A stretch of 64,000 nucleotides of DNA from Ectobius pallidus (GCA_964059195.1 CAXKWD010000011.1:27775791-27839790); one strand, 5' to 3'. Shown: positions 26,901 through 41,900, counted from the stretch's first letter. A program made the numbers and translations. The notes: a model not told the origin generated them from the letters alone.

Positions 26901-29900
26901 AAGGACATTCATTAAGGTGGCATGCTGTGCCTGGCTCTTCACACATTAACTTCGCTAAACAGGAATTATAATTACTTATATCTGTGCCATCATTCAGTGT
27001 AATTTGTTTGGATTTCAACACTTGTAGCATTAATTTAACATTCTGATGCACTGTACAAACGCATACTGTGTGGGTACCACTTCCTCCAGCCAAGACGCAA
27101 TGTTTAGGTCGTAAATCAGCAAATTTCGAAAATCCAATCTTATCAGTAGGATTTTTGTTTTTGAACAGCTCGTACACTTCCTTCAAGTTGCCCATCACTA
27201 GCCTCTTCTGTACATGAATTCTACTACTGTCACCCGTTTTCACAGAAACAAAGTCTTTTTTTCCAGGCATAAGACGGCTGACATCATCACTGTTGTAGAA
27301 CCCTATTACCTTCTCAATCACAGATTCATTTAAAACCTTTCCTGGTTTAGGATTTGGTGTTGCCAGAATACCCTTCGCTTTCACCAATGCTTTAGCTTTT
27401 CTTGCCATTCTGTTGCTAACCTGAAATTCATTTTGTATTTCACTGCATGACCAGCTTTTAGGTAGTACTGTTAAAATTTGCAATTTTTCACTAACACTTA
27501 TATTTTCTTCTTGAAACTTTTCTTTTAGCTGACAAATGACTTCACATGATTCTGATTTATGGTCAACAGTTTTCTCTGTATTTGTACTTGCTGCTGTTAG
27601 TACCTTTTCTGTCAAACATTTTTTTATTTTACTGTATTTTTTATCACAGTATGATTTCATTTGCAACTTCCTCTTAGCAACAGGTGACTCCTCTAGAGAG
27701 CTTAGAGACTTATTAAGGTACTCTAAGGTAACATCTAAAGCTACAAATGATTCATCAACATTAGTAGGCCTAGTGGTATTGGCTACTGGTACTAAACAGT
27801 CATCTGTTGTATCTGTAACCTGTTTCTGCTTTGATAGTTCTTTCCTACAACTGTCACAAATTTTCATACCTACCACAATGGTGTCAAACATGTCACACAT
27901 CCAGTCAGTAACAGGCCTCACACTTCTTTTCACACCCTGATGTCTGTCTTTCTTGAAAGGGTTGCAGCAGAAAATCTTTGCTGTTTCACTTACTTTTTCA
28001 GCCATACTGGGGAAATACACAATGCCTATTTTAATCACTGAACCCACTACTTTACATGCAGCAATACAGTCTTTGTACAGCCTTTGAAGAAAGGAAGCAC
28101 ACTGCATGAGAGTCAAGGCACAACTGAAGCCAGGTCCAACAGGTTACAACTTGCATTCCCTGGCTGACTCACATGCTTGCAGACTGTGTTTACTCATACC
28201 CATTTGACCACTTGCACAAGTTGGTATATGCATGTTGGTAAACAACTCCCTGGACAAAGGAATGGATTTTAGAATTAAGTGCAATATTCCTGTGTCATAT
28301 ATTCTTACCCAGCGTGCATAGTATTTGTTATAAATGTAAAAAAATATGATCCCATTGCGATCCCTTATCAAAACTTGTAGGACATGATGCTGAAATATGT
28401 ATGTTTCTATGAGAATTGTTTCAAAATTTTCAAAATATAGGTTTTTGAAAAATTCAGTTTTCAAATTTTTTTTGGGTAACCTTGAAAATATTTTTTTTCG
28501 AAAGTAGTCGTGTGACGTATCAAATTAAAGCTCATAATATAAGCTACATTTTGATACTTTTCCCACTCATCTATGTCAATTCCAGCTTGATTTATGCGTC
28601 ATTTTGTGATTGCACTTATGCAGAAAATTTGGTTTTTTTCCATATTTCAGAAGGGTATAACTGGAAAACTACAACACATAAAAATCTGATATTTTGTACT
28701 TCAACATATCTCAGGTGGTACTTCATGACAACCAAGTATGACTAAAATCGGAGGTGGTCACGTTTTTCCATTGGTTCACTTGACATGGAATGACCCATCT
28801 CTTTCATACAAATAAACTTTAGTATCTTGAATTTTTTTGTGTGAGAAAAATAAATTTGTCTTAAAAACTAATATTAAGTTATACAAGAACACACTATAAT
28901 AAGAGAACAATGCTAAAGAATGAAAGTCTAGTAATCTACGTCACCCTCAGTCTCTTGAGGTTGATTAATTGCAAGTTTTAGGTGAATGCTTTGATCATTT
29001 CACTTCACTAGAAGTACAATACAAAGAGTTGTTAAAATTCACTCCCCATAGATTAACCCTCCTAGAGCCTACCCCACAATACACGGGCATAAAAACATAC
29101 AATAAAATATGAAACGAAACAAAAGCATTAAATAGCAGACAATTCAAAATTAAAATTAAAAACTGGTTATTGCAAAGAACATATTACTCAATCAGAGAAT
29201 TCCTTGAAGATGAGGTTAACATATAATTATAATTAATAAAAAATAGCAAAACAAATCATTCCATTTTCAATAGCATTAGAAAAATAAAGAATTACATGAG
29301 TGTTAGATTTTCCTTATTTGTAATCATGATTTACAAGTGATATAGTGTAGGCCTAAGCTAGAAAACTCCTAGTTTGTAACTTAGCAAGTAAGCTCAACTT
29401 GACGAGTCACCAGTTTACCAGCCAAAGCTGAATAAATGTAAACGATATGTGACAATAAATTAACATTAACATTAACATTAATATGTTATTTGGTTTGCAG
29501 TTAAATGACATATTGGTGACACACACCTAATAAACCCTTATATTTAAAATTAGAAAAAACACCATAATTCAATTTCAAATAATATAAAAATTAATGTAAT
29601 ATTATACCACAAAATTAAAGATTATTATTTACCACAAAATAACTTCCCGAGATATGAAAGATGTTATTACAGCTTACTCTAATTTGTTTTAGTACCAGTG
29701 ACTTAGAAATTGAGGGGACACCAGCAATAGCACCTAAATCAAATTTGAAGTTTGTTTGTACTGAATGTCTAAACTAGTAGTTATTTTATTGATTAAAATA
29801 CATAAAATTATTTTAATTTACTTTAATTTTTTTATTTCTGAATCAGCTTCACTGCAGCATCACCTCACTTTAATAAAAATGTAAAATTGCTATTCTAAGA

Positions 29901-32900
29901 GTAATTGAAAAGCCATCAATAAGTTTTATGAAATCATAAGTGAATGGCAGTTTCATACACAGAATTTCACTAAAATTATAAAACTGAAGTGGACAATTGT
30001 TTCAAGAAATTCATTCCTATCCTCAATATACTCCAACTGTCTGCTGTGCAATCCAAATACAACTGAAACTGTAAATTTCAGAACGTATGTACCGTATTTA
30101 TCTGAATATAAGCCACACTTTTTTTCCTACATTAAGCCCAGCAAAATATGCCTGCGGCTTAAAATCGCGTACAAGTGTTTTTAGGCAATAATGGTAAAAA
30201 TGAGCACAATATAGCCGGTTGATCCATCGTAGCTGGTTCCCCTCCTCCAAGCACCGCCATCTATCAATTATCTCGATTCGCCAGGACTATCGATATATTA
30301 ATCGATTTAACATCGAAAATATATCGATTTTAATCGAAGCATCGATAAGATGCATAAAACTGCATAAGCAAGTGATGTTTTGCGTGTTTTGATAGCGGTA
30401 TTACAGAATATGCATGTATTATGAGCTGCTCAGAAGTATAAAAAAAAAAAAAAATGCCGTAACGTGTGGGAATGTGAATAAAGACAATTTTGAACTGATG
30501 GTAACTGAAAGTGCACTTTTGAATAGAAAAGTCGCGCAAAATTCAACACTGAAAGTCATATGAAGTGTTAAATACTGATTTCTGTTTTCTTTTTCATCAG
30601 TATTATTTAATTATATTAAATAAAATTAAAATATCATAACTTAAGCCAGCTGATACTTTCATTTTCTTATTTCAGGCCTATTTTGGCTAAGAAATGTGTT
30701 ACTTTAATATTATGAAAATGAGGCAATTTATTTTTTCACTTTGGGGTTAAATTAATTATTTTTCCTTTACTTTACTGCTAAAAAGGCAGGTGCAGCTTAA
30801 ATTCAGGAACGGCTTACATTCGGATAAATACGGTATGTATGTATGTATATTCATCCTTTGATCATTTTACATGATATAGGACACGTCAGATTCTTACATG
30901 ACTACATTAATTATTAAATAACATAATTACTAAAGTATACAATGCTATTATAATTTGAGTTGGGAAGATACACAATGAAGTGAATTCAAACTTAAAGATT
31001 GTTGAGATCGGGATTTGCACACGAACTTCACTTAATAGGTATATTTACCTCAGAATGCATTTCGATGGACAATTTCCACCATCATCAGTTGATCCGACTG
31101 TCACTCTAGCGGCGGGTGGGGATTCAAGGAACCCTGATTGAAAAGTTCATCCACCCGCCGCTTAGAGTGTCAGTCGGATCAGCTGAGGATGGTGGAAATT
31201 GTCCATTGAAATGCATTCTGAGGTAAATATACCTATTAAGTGAAGTTCGTGTGCAAATCCCAATCTCAACAATCTTTAAGTATACAATGCTAGTTTTTAA
31301 ATTAAAATTGGAATGAAATTGAACAGGAGCCGGAACTAGTTGAGTGCATCCAGTGATGTAAGGAACGCACAATCTTGGAGATTTTTATCCAGAAAAAAGC
31401 AGATCTAATGAATTCTGACATCCCCATGGAAGAAGATCCAATTAAGAAGTTTGTAGGATGTCTACAAGAGGGTACTCGGATCGCACATCAGGCAGTTGGA
31501 GTATGTAGAGGATTAGAATGAATTTCCAGAAAATAATGTAGAGGTAAGTTTTATAATTTTCAGTTCTGTGTATAAAATCTCCACTCATTAATGTTTTCAT
31601 AATTCTGTAACTTCACCATGTAAATTTCCACAAGATCTGAGCAAGGAATCACAGAATGTTGAGTACCTGAACACTATGGGAGCAGCTTGTGAATGAATAG
31701 TAATATTCCTGGGATCACTATTTTTCGTACGTTTCCCTGGTGACCTCAAAATCGTGAACACGCTGGCTCGGCAACCCAATGCAGCATCTAGGCTGATATT
31801 CAACCAAGATGGTTGTGAGTTGCGAATTGAGCTGTCAGGATTAGGCTGAAGCCTGGTAGACATCCGCCTAGGCTTCTGCATTCCCACACTATCAGATGAG
31901 CGGCAATCGTTGCATTTCTCCATGATGGACAGCAATGCCTAAAGACAACATCACATAAAATACAGTGATAAGTACAAATAGAGTGGCCTAATGAGGAGGT
32001 AGGAAGTAGTAGTAGAAGGAAGGACACATAAATGTACAAGCAAGAAATCACCATAAAACAAGAACAATGTACAGGTAGGGAAAAAAAAGTGGACCTACTA
32101 AAATATCTAAGTTGACGATATGAGCCACTGCGCTCTTTCACTTTGCTGTTACAATCTCTGAAGAATTTTAATACTGACACTTTTTTATTTAAGAAACTGT
32201 GGTCTATCTTGATCTTTGAGATAACCGACTCACTGTAAAAACTGAAATGAAATGGTAAGAAAATGGCAATTTTTCATCCAAACATGAAAGCATACCTTAA
32301 TGATACAGACTGCTGCCCCAACCATGAAATACATGTTACATTCTAACATAGGGTTACTTCTTGCGTTATTTAATCTGCTGATGCAAATGAAATTATAAAA
32401 AATAAATAAGATTATCAATACAGTAGGAGAACGACATACAATGTATATAAATACAGGCTAGAATTCTACATTGCAAAAATGTAGAAAGAACAAAAATAAA
32501 ATCTCACAAAACAAACATGAAATTTATAGGTAGAATCAGAACAGTCAAAACTAAAACCTGACAAAATTTCAATATGTTTCCCCAGTCTACTTTATTTTTT
32601 CATCTAATGGTAACAAAGGTAAACATAGGTTATTTATTTCAATTATTCCTAATGCTTACCTTAATTACCCATTCCCTTGTGGCAGCATGGTAACAAAGAT
32701 TTCGAAGCACACGGTGTAGACGCCCAGTGTTCAGCTTGGGTTCGTCCACAAACAGCAGTACCAGAAGACATGACATGGACTCATAATCCAGAAGCTGTTT
32801 ACCTCGCGGCCTAGTAGAAAAGAATTCACAATAATAAGCAAATATACAGAATCATGCTTCAATACAATGATCAGAAATCTGTTTATCTCTGCCCCCCACT

Positions 32901-35900
32901 AAGCAATATACTGCACTGATAAAGCAGCTTTGTTCTCATTACCATTTATGATTTCTATAAACATAGTTTACAATTAGAAGTTAACATGATTGAATTCTCA
33001 ATACAGGTCATTGGACGTTTCAATAATTCATTATATGTAACGAGTAAGTACAGATTTCTAAGTTACTAAAAATACAAATATAAATTTCTAACAAATAACC
33101 TCAAAATATGTATAAGTACGTAATATTATAATTTGAACTTCACACAATACTAATGGTACTGATACACATTCCTGATTTCTCTAGTAAGATTTTAAAACCA
33201 ACCTTAAGTTTCCAGAAGCCAATGCATTAAGAGTGGGATGACCCTCTTGACGTGAACCCCAAGTTCCCCACTGTGCTCGTTGAGGCACTGTATGGATGGC
33301 GTACCTTGTAGTACCAACACGACCTAGAAGATTGATATTAATTTTTAAGCAAAGATGACATTTCCAATTATACAGCCAAGACAGTGATGGCGAGTTCCAC
33401 CAACCTTCATTACGGCTAAAACGCGTTGTTTTCTCCTGCTTGTGTCATGTTTACGTTCCACCGATCCTGGTTACTCCATCACGCCCATTAATACTCACGT
33501 TAACTTAAAGACAGAAATTCCTTGAGTTAAATCTCGCGTTTGCTTCAAAACAACATGGCCGAATGTGGTTGCATGCTACAATATGCAGTATTATCCACAT
33601 TAAACAATAAACCCAGTATATTAATGCATTAATTATAGTTTCTGAAGAATAACATGAATACAAGGGAGTGGTTCATTTATTTCCTTTGCTAGGGTAGAGC
33701 AGTCAGGTAGCCTAGCAGAATGTGACCCTCAGCATGAACACAAAAGCAGGATCTGGGTTTTCACAAATTCCACAAGACAAACTAGTCACTCAGAAGAGAG
33801 GATCAGTTGACACTGTAACATTGAAGCAGGCGAGTGGTTACAAAATAAAATGTTTTTCGCAGTTCCACGACATACAATAGTATTCTGAAGTATTTCGCTC
33901 ATAGTTACGCCTACATGCCATCGAAAGTGCCGCTGTGTGTACTGTGTTTGTCATTTTCTAGCTTGTATTATTACTAGTAGGTTTACAAAATGTGAAATTG
34001 ATTAATATATCTCTATTGGATTACTTCTCAATAAATTAAGAGTGCACGGTGTTTATTGTTATTGAAGAAAAATTAGGCCTAAGTCAAATCGTTTTTTGAG
34101 TGTGTTATGTGTTTGTTATTCCCATGTTTATCCAGGAAAATGCCATTTTCTGTCTCCTATGGCTACAAAATTGAGGTAAGAGCTACGCTGTGCATTTATT
34201 ACATTGTAATAGTTTGCAATAACTTTATGAATTGGTATAATAAATACAAATAATATTACACCAGCAGTAGGCGTATAGCCTAGGCCCAATTCACGTTTTA
34301 TGTTTGATACATTTTTGATACCAATAGCATCGAAAAGTTACATGTTAGCTTTAAAAAATTATGATAAAGTTATGATAGGTTAATAGTGCGAGTGCAACAT
34401 CATAAATTGTATAATATACTGCATTAATAAAATAAATAACATTAATAATTGCGTTCTACTACTAATGTTTATTTTCTGCTGGCTGCTGTGAAACATAGCA
34501 GCCAACGTTGCCAATGGAAAAATGACTTTGAATGGCGAAGGAATCGGGCATGAAAACAATATAACATTACATTTTTGCATCTCGATGTATAAAAAAAACA
34601 ATACTCACTCAACATGTTTATAATTTTGAATGATGTAATATGAAAATTACTAGTCGTGTGTTCTCAGGTTTAACATTGTATGTTGGCAGTAGCGACAGTG
34701 AATGTATGAGAAGCTTGTGTACCAAGATTGCCTGCCTTCTAACGCGCGTTTGGAAACGGGTGTTTATTTTAACGACAAGAGCGTTGGTGGAACAGTGTCC
34801 ACTTAACACAGACGTTATACAGTAATAGCGCGTTACTAAAGTCTTCATTTGGGTATATTTAAAGTTTGTCGGTGGAACCGGCCATGAAAGTATCAATCTT
34901 ATCTTACTGTACCATATCATATCATATAAGATACCATGAAAAAAGAACCCAAACACATTGGTTCAATAAATAATAAAAAAGGCACGAGTAAAACACAAAG
35001 TTCTAACAGAATAAATTAGGCAGAAAAGTGCTGCTATTAGGAAAGGAAGTACAGTACATATAACATGTAAATAAGTATTGTAAAGTGCCACAGAAGCAAT
35101 ATGGTAGGAGTTGAGCTAGTGCCAAGGTGAATGAGTTTATGTTTACTCATTCAATGAATAAACCAACTAGGATACAGCAGGGGTGCCCCCCCCCCCTTAG
35201 CTTAATGACTCACCCCCCCTCCCCCCAGTTTCATTAAAAGTAAACCTCCAACTTTGTATCAAACCCAACCTCATGAAAAGTAACCCCCCTTACAAATAGA
35301 GGAATAACAGTAGGCCTACTCTAAAACTTCTTCTCAAGGAAGTTATTTCCTGCATTTAAATTAAAAAAGGATCAATTGAAAAAGTATGTTTAATGACTGT
35401 GCCTTCACACTATATATATACATAGACCTGATAGCAAAATGACTAAGATTATACCTAGGTATTATATATTAGAAAACACCTTTAAGAATAACTGAATGTT
35501 TTAATTTCTTAAGAGTTAAGCGTAAGTAATAAGAAATATAAGTAAACAACAATGCAGAGCCGACAATGGCACAGCTCGCATTCGCAGCACAGTGAGGATG
35601 TACAACTCAGTGACCGATTTAGTCGGCACTGCACTTGGTTAGAAGCAATTGTGTTTCACTAACTGTGATACAACTTTATGCCTACTAGTTGTACAGTATA
35701 TTTTAGTTTCATTTCAAGAATTAGAAGAGGTTTTATTACCTTTTGAAGTTATAGAACTTAACCGTTCTTATTTTTAACATATAAAATAATAATTTTGCAA
35801 CAACTTTCAATCCCCCCCAGTAATTTCAATTACGCACTCTGTGTCCTAACCCCCCCCCCCCCCCCCAAAGGGATCCCCTGGATTCAGTCTCAAAACAGGA

Positions 35901-38900
35901 AAGGGAAAGGAGAAATGTTTAGTTTCAGGTTCTGAGAAATTGAGGGTCCTCTTATATTCCGATATTTTGCTGTATGGGTGTAAAGAATTAACAACTTTCA
36001 TTAAGATATATAAAAAGAAAGAAAGAACAAAATCACAAAAGTAAAATTAAATGAAATAAAAAAAATATGATTAAAAAAATGCCTTACTATTACCAGTGCC
36101 TGAACTGCGCAGAATCGAAGACAATGCACTGTTGCTGTGGCTGACATGGCCAAACAATCGTTCCTGCACAAGTTGTCTGTTGCGGGCTTCCCATTCTCGA
36201 CGCAAATTCTGTGCTTCTTGAGCGAGATCAGGTGGAAGAACTGAGATTTGAGAGTCCTCCATATCAGTTAAGATCTGTTAAAGAAAACAAGGTACAAATA
36301 TAAAACTCTTCTTTGAATTTTTACATTACCACTAAGTGAAAAAATCAAAATGCTCTGAAGTCTTATTTATCAACCTTCCTTGAGACTTTTAGTAAGGAAA
36401 CATACCGCCTGTCTCAGAGATGGCTGGAGGTTCTGGAAAAACGCTGCAGCGTCTACTGGATCATTTGGATTTGCAGCAGCAGCAGCTTGTCTTTGCTGTT
36501 CCAATCTCTGTTGTGCCAATACTTCCTCTTGGATGGCAGGAGGTAATGCAGCCAAGAATTCTGGATTCACTTCTGTTATACTTGGTGGTGCAGCTTCAGC
36601 AGATTGCTGTTGAGCACGCTGACGCAGGCGCTGCAGTCTGTAACCACAAATTTGCTTTGATTGTACAGATGAAAGCAATGGGGAAAATCAAGACAGGTTA
36701 AATCTCTAGGAAGCGGAAGCCTTATTGCAACAAGTAGGTTGAAAGACAAAGGATGATGTATCTTTCTAATTGAGGGGGGATTACTAAGCGTAAATCACTG
36801 TTCTAATACCAAACAATAATATAACCTCTCGAGTCTTGATAATCTCATATTCTGTATATCTGAGACAAAAAGTTAACTTTGAAGAGCAATGGGTTTAATA
36901 TAAGGTCAACAAGCCCAATCAAGTTCTTGCAGGATTATTTGCATACTGTTTAATTGTTCTGTTCATAACTTCATTGTTTCTCCTGAAAGAGCTAACAATA
37001 AGAACTTAGATATTCTGTATATTTTATATGGTTTGTGTTGACAGACTGCATGGTATCAATGGAACACCCAGACTCAAACGGAATGGCGACAAACGGGGAA
37101 TGGAAGCAAAAAGATTACCAGGGAAAATGTGAATTCTACAAATGAAGGATAAGAAACAAGGAAGATGGAGGAGACTGAAGTACAGGGACTTCTACACAAA
37201 GCTGAAAGAGGAAAACAGGGACACCACTGAAACAGCTGTGTGATGTAGTAATCGAGGCTGTTGGAGGGGATCCTTACGTCAACCCACTGAGTCAACATGT
37301 GAGTGTATGTAAGTAATGCCTTGTCTCTATACAGGGTTTCTTATGGAGAGTTTACAAAGTAATCTAGCTTCTGGGTTTTTCCCTACTATTACGTAACAGC
37401 AAAATAGCACATGTACTTACCGCAATTGCTCTGCTATCACCTCTTCTCTCATCTCATCTGGAAGAGCTGCCAGGAAAGAGGGATCAACGCCCTCAGGGAG
37501 TTCACTATTACTCGCAGCTGGAGCTCCACTACTAGGGCCAGCAACTGGAGCATCTTCACTATTAGATGCATTAGCACTGTAACACGTTTAAAAGGTTTTA
37601 GTACTGTGAAAAAGCAATCTCATTAAATTTATTTATATAGAGGGAAAAACCGCAAGATATATAAACTATTCATAGGAGAAATAACATGTTTTGCTCTGTC
37701 TTTTAATTCAGGTTCATTGGTTTCTGAATGCATGTCAGCAATTTTGCTTCACTACCAACAAGCCACTGCAGACTTTTCTGTCAGTTAATATTTAATATTT
37801 CTGTCGAAGCTTGTTTCTGGACTACAAATAGGGAAACTGATAGTGAACCAAAATTACAAAAATTCCTTAAAAATCTACTTAACTGTTTGGGATACATTAT
37901 ATACATCCAAAAGGAAGAAAGAATGAGTGCTAAATTTTGACATCCTGAAGAGTAATCACATCACCTCTAAAGTCATACAACTTGTACCAAAGACAATACT
38001 GTATAAAACATGATTTATTGATCAGTGGATATCAGCTGCTGGTGAAGTCTTTGGAACATGTTCTAGGGTAGATGTACCTGTTCTGGCCACTGTCCCTGTT
38101 GTGGCCACTTAAGAATTCAGACTGGTGAAATAAGGCTATCTTTTCAAATTAACCGAAAAGAACTCTTGTTTCTGACAGCTTAGGAATTCAGTTCGAATGC
38201 TAACTTGTGATTAGTTAAGAATTTTCCCTCCTGTGTCACAAAGAAATAGAAGTTTGTGAGTTGGTGTGTGGAGACCATGTTGCTTAGTGCTGGGAGTTAA
38301 GAAACTGAATTCTTTGTATCTACGGTCATCCTCTTTTGTTATGAGGATTTAATAAGACTGCAGCTTTTTTCTGGATAAAAGTAAGTTGAAATATCAATAT
38401 ATATTATTATTTTTATCCCTTTATCACTAACTACTGAAATACAACACATGGCCAAACTGGAACACAAAAGTTGTGGTTTTGCCAGTTGTGGCCATGAGGT
38501 GGCCATAACTAGCACAACATATGGTACCGGTTCTGGCCATGTTACAATGATTTATTAGTTTGAGGGCCCCTTATGCTGGAAGATAACTCTAAATCAATCT
38601 GATATGTTATAGGTTATTTTTCCTAAGAGAAAAGCATCTCTTGAACAACCTAAAGCAAAGAGAAAGCTGTTTATGTATTCTCCAACTAAAGTTAGTAGTG
38701 CCCTCGCTGCTGTAAGAAATGGATCAATGTCTGAACTTGAGGCTAGTAATAGTTTTAAAGTTCCTAGGACTAGTCTTCAAAAGAAACTATCTGGTGAAAG
38801 TACAGAACTGATCAGAAAGACAGCTCAACTCCAGAACTTGGACATGAAAATGAATCCAAATTAAGGGACTAGATTCTTGAAAATGCAAGGTTTGAATTTC

Positions 38901-41900
38901 CAATAAACAAAATACCGGTACTCCATTTAGCCCAAGCACAAGTACCAGTAATGTAAATACAGAGAAAATACCATCCAGTACTCCCAGCTCGACTTTGAGC
39001 ACTCCAAATCAAGGTAACAGTCCTTTCGGCATCATGATTCCAAAACCACCACCTAGAGTCGTTGAACGAAGTGTTTAAACCGTTCTGAAATACCCTAGGG
39101 AAAGTTCAAACAGTGCAACCAAACGGTCACTACAAAAAGATTACATCCCTAGTGTAGTTACATCTGGCACGTGGGTTCAATATCATGAACAGAAAGAAAA
39201 AGACAAACTCAATAAGGAGAAAGAAAAGGAAGAAAGAAAACAGAAGGGAAGAAGCAAACCGTTTGAAACGACCAAATATGAACAGAACAAAGAAATATAA
39301 CAAAGTACCGGTAAGTTTATCCACTCAAGAAGACACTTCAGAATCTGTATGTTCTGTCAGTGATGCAGGCGAGACAGAGGAAGAAGATGAACGCGGACTC
39401 GGTGTGGGTGATTATGTCATAGTCAATTATGATCATGCGTTTTTTCCTGGATTGGTGCTAAATGAAAACAGTGGGCAGTATCAAGTAAGCAGCATGGAGA
39501 AAAGTGGCCCAGCAGGGTGGAAATGGCCCAAAAAGAAGATGTGTTGTGGTATCCTGAAGATGACATTATTCAGATTATCTGTGGTCAATTCTCGAGGAAC
39601 ATGTGAAGTACCTGAGATGGAAAGATTCTGTAAACCAAAGAGACATTAGGTGTAATTTTTGTGTTTTATATGTCTCTTTATAATGGGCCTAGCCTTTTGT
39701 GAATAGTGTAAGCCTGTTATTTCTTGTAATCTCAAATGTTCCATTTGTTTCCATGTATGCATACTTCTATGATTATTTTCATTTTTTTTATTGTTTTTGT
39801 GATCATATAATTTATTAAAGTGATAAGCACACCTATTTTAGCTATGCATATTTAGTGTAGTTCACATTTACATATTGTACATTTGTACATTACTACTTAA
39901 TCAGGTTATTTTATTATCATTAATAACAGGTGGCCACAACTAGCACGGAAGGTGGCAAAAACTGGTGTATGGGTGGCCACAACTGGTGAAAATCGCAAAT
40001 TTTTGTTTCAAGGGCTTTAACTTGAAAATGGTAACAGTAGTTTTTCTTTTGATGAATGGATGTTGTAGAGCAATAAATTTCTCACACACTAAATAAAATG
40101 TGATTGTTCTATCTCAAAAAGGTAAGATTTTGAAGTTCCACAAAAATAAAATTCTCTTAAAGTGGCCAGAACAGGTACGTCTACCCTATTTAAATTAGTA
40201 ATTACTGAAAATACACGTGTGATACTGTGAATTCCATCTGTAATAAGAATGCATTATTCTAACTGATATCTTACATTTTTGAGAGAGTTCAGTACTAAAT
40301 AAGATTTTCATGACAAGTTTCTCACATTTATAGTTAACACCAAACAATCGCATCACTACTTACAAAAGAACGCTGATTGTTTAATGTTAACACTTCACAT
40401 GTTTGCAAGAAAAATTTAATAAAATACTTACTTATTCTCGAATGATGGCCCTGGCTGCTCTTCATTAGGAGTCTCACTATTGTCAGGGGGAGGAGGAAGC
40501 TCAATGATATCATCATCTGGATTCACTTGCACTTGAGACATACGAGCTTCTATTTGTGTCCTGATCCAAGCTTCAGCAGCTTCCAGATCTATAGACTCCG
40601 ACCCATCTGCCGAATGTCTCACAGGTAAGTCTACTAAGTCACGAAGAGTCACTCCAGGAATATCACATAAATCTTCTACTCCATTTATAAGCCTGCCGTT
40701 GGATTCAAACCCAACCACATCAATGTTCTCTGATCTTGATGATGGGTATGATATCATTTCCAATGCCTCTTGCAAATTCCGCGGAGCATGCCTGACTCTA
40801 TGAATGCCTTCCATGAGCCGAGCATCAGAATAGGAACGTGGATTATCTTCTTCATCGTCATCGTCGTCATCATCATCCTGTTCTTCATCCTCTTCCTGTG
40901 TGATTTCCATATTCGCTTCAAGATCAATTAAAGGAGGACGTCGTGATGCTCGGCAACGGCGTTGAACACTACTGATTGGAACTAAAGGTGGTGGTCCTTC
41001 ATCGGAGTCATAATCTTCTAAATTGATCACAACAGGATCTTCCCTGTCAGAGGAAGTTGCAAGTGCAGGTGTGGATGTGTTGCAATTCTGTGCCAGCAAT
41101 GAACCTAACTGATTGGAATCTAAACTGCTAGTGCTATTAGGATAAGATGACTCATAAGATGGCTGCGGCTGTGGTGTGGCTGTGTTGCAATTCTGTGCCA
41201 GCAACGAACCTAACTGATTGGAATCTAAACTGCTAGCACTATTAGGATAAGACGACTCGTATGATGCCCCTGACTCTGTTTCTTGACTTGCACTTGCATC
41301 AAGAGTTGCTCTAGTTCGCTGAGGGGCAGCCACTGAAGGCAGAATTTCTGATAATGAACTTAACAACCCTGTTGCAAGACCTGAGAAATCGGGTGCTGCT
41401 CTCACTTCTACTGGGGCATCATCCATTTCCTGATCGTCGTCATCATCATCGTCATTCTGTTCTTGACTGTTTAAGTTCTCAGTAGCTGTAGGAGGATTGG
41501 TGACTGACGAGGATCCATTCTGGGACATCACAGGTCTTAGAACAGAATCTACAATGACATGAGCCAAGTTTTCAGTGGCAGACGCTGTAGCACCTACACC
41601 GTTACTTGCACTGTTTGTTGCAGTGTTCCCACTACTTGAAGAGCCTCCTTCGTTGCCATCTATCACAACCTCCATAGCAGATTCTTGAACAAATAAAGAC
41701 AATTTCACTTACTCTAGATTGAATTGGACAGAATGCAAGGTAGATGGTGGAAGATCTTGTTAAGAGGGGCTGCTTTTAAAATTAAGGCGTTACCTTTTAA
41801 AACTATTACACAAGAACATTGTTTCAATAGCTTTAGCACCAACTAAGCAGAACTAAACTCACGAAAACTAAATCCTACACCAAAATTATGTTTTATTGTA

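Larger units (their letters stand above)
25028..28796 (-). mobile_element. Complete DDE-type DNA transposon with ~535-bp inverted repeats
   Basis: The ends are GGGTCATTCCATGTCAAGTG and its inverse. The arms (25028-25569 and 28266-28796) match over nearly their whole length, apart from a 13-base difference near the tip and scattered changes. ATCT stands on both sides, a candidate 4-bp duplication. The single gene inside is open. Superfamily is not proven; a 4-bp duplication with long arms would fit Sola, but this is inference. Confidence 0.9.
24880..31666. other. Longest HUWE1 intron between placed exons (6.8 kb), mostly mobile DNA
   Basis: Holds the 3.77-kb DDE transposon, a LINE fragment (29035-29481), a MITE (30092-30833) and the hammerhead-like palindrome (30948-31277). 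The gaps 28797-29034, 29482-30091 and 31293-31666 show nothing recognisable. Confidence 0.7.
38066..40186 (+). mobile_element. pogo-type transposon, internally deleted, TA duplication
   Basis: The inverted 26-base ends begin GGGTAGATGTACCTGTTCTG and differ at one position (T/C); TA lies on each side. The interior has a helix-turn-helix fragment and the protein's C-terminal part but lacks the DDE core. Subterminal copies of GTGGCCACAACT and close variants occur on both sides. Confidence 0.85.
37577..40431. other. HUWE1 intron carrying a pogo-type element
   Basis: The element at 38066-40186 takes up most of it. Outside, 37577-38063 and 40189-40431 show nothing recognisable. Confidence 0.65.

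Noticed and set aside
33390..34885. Old DNA element with GTTCCACC-type inverted ends
   Set aside because: Only about ten bases pair, no target duplication is clear and no family is recognisable.
37040..37310. LINE-derived coding remnant
   Set aside because: Composition differs from its surroundings, but every frame is broken and no reverse transcriptase motif can be read.
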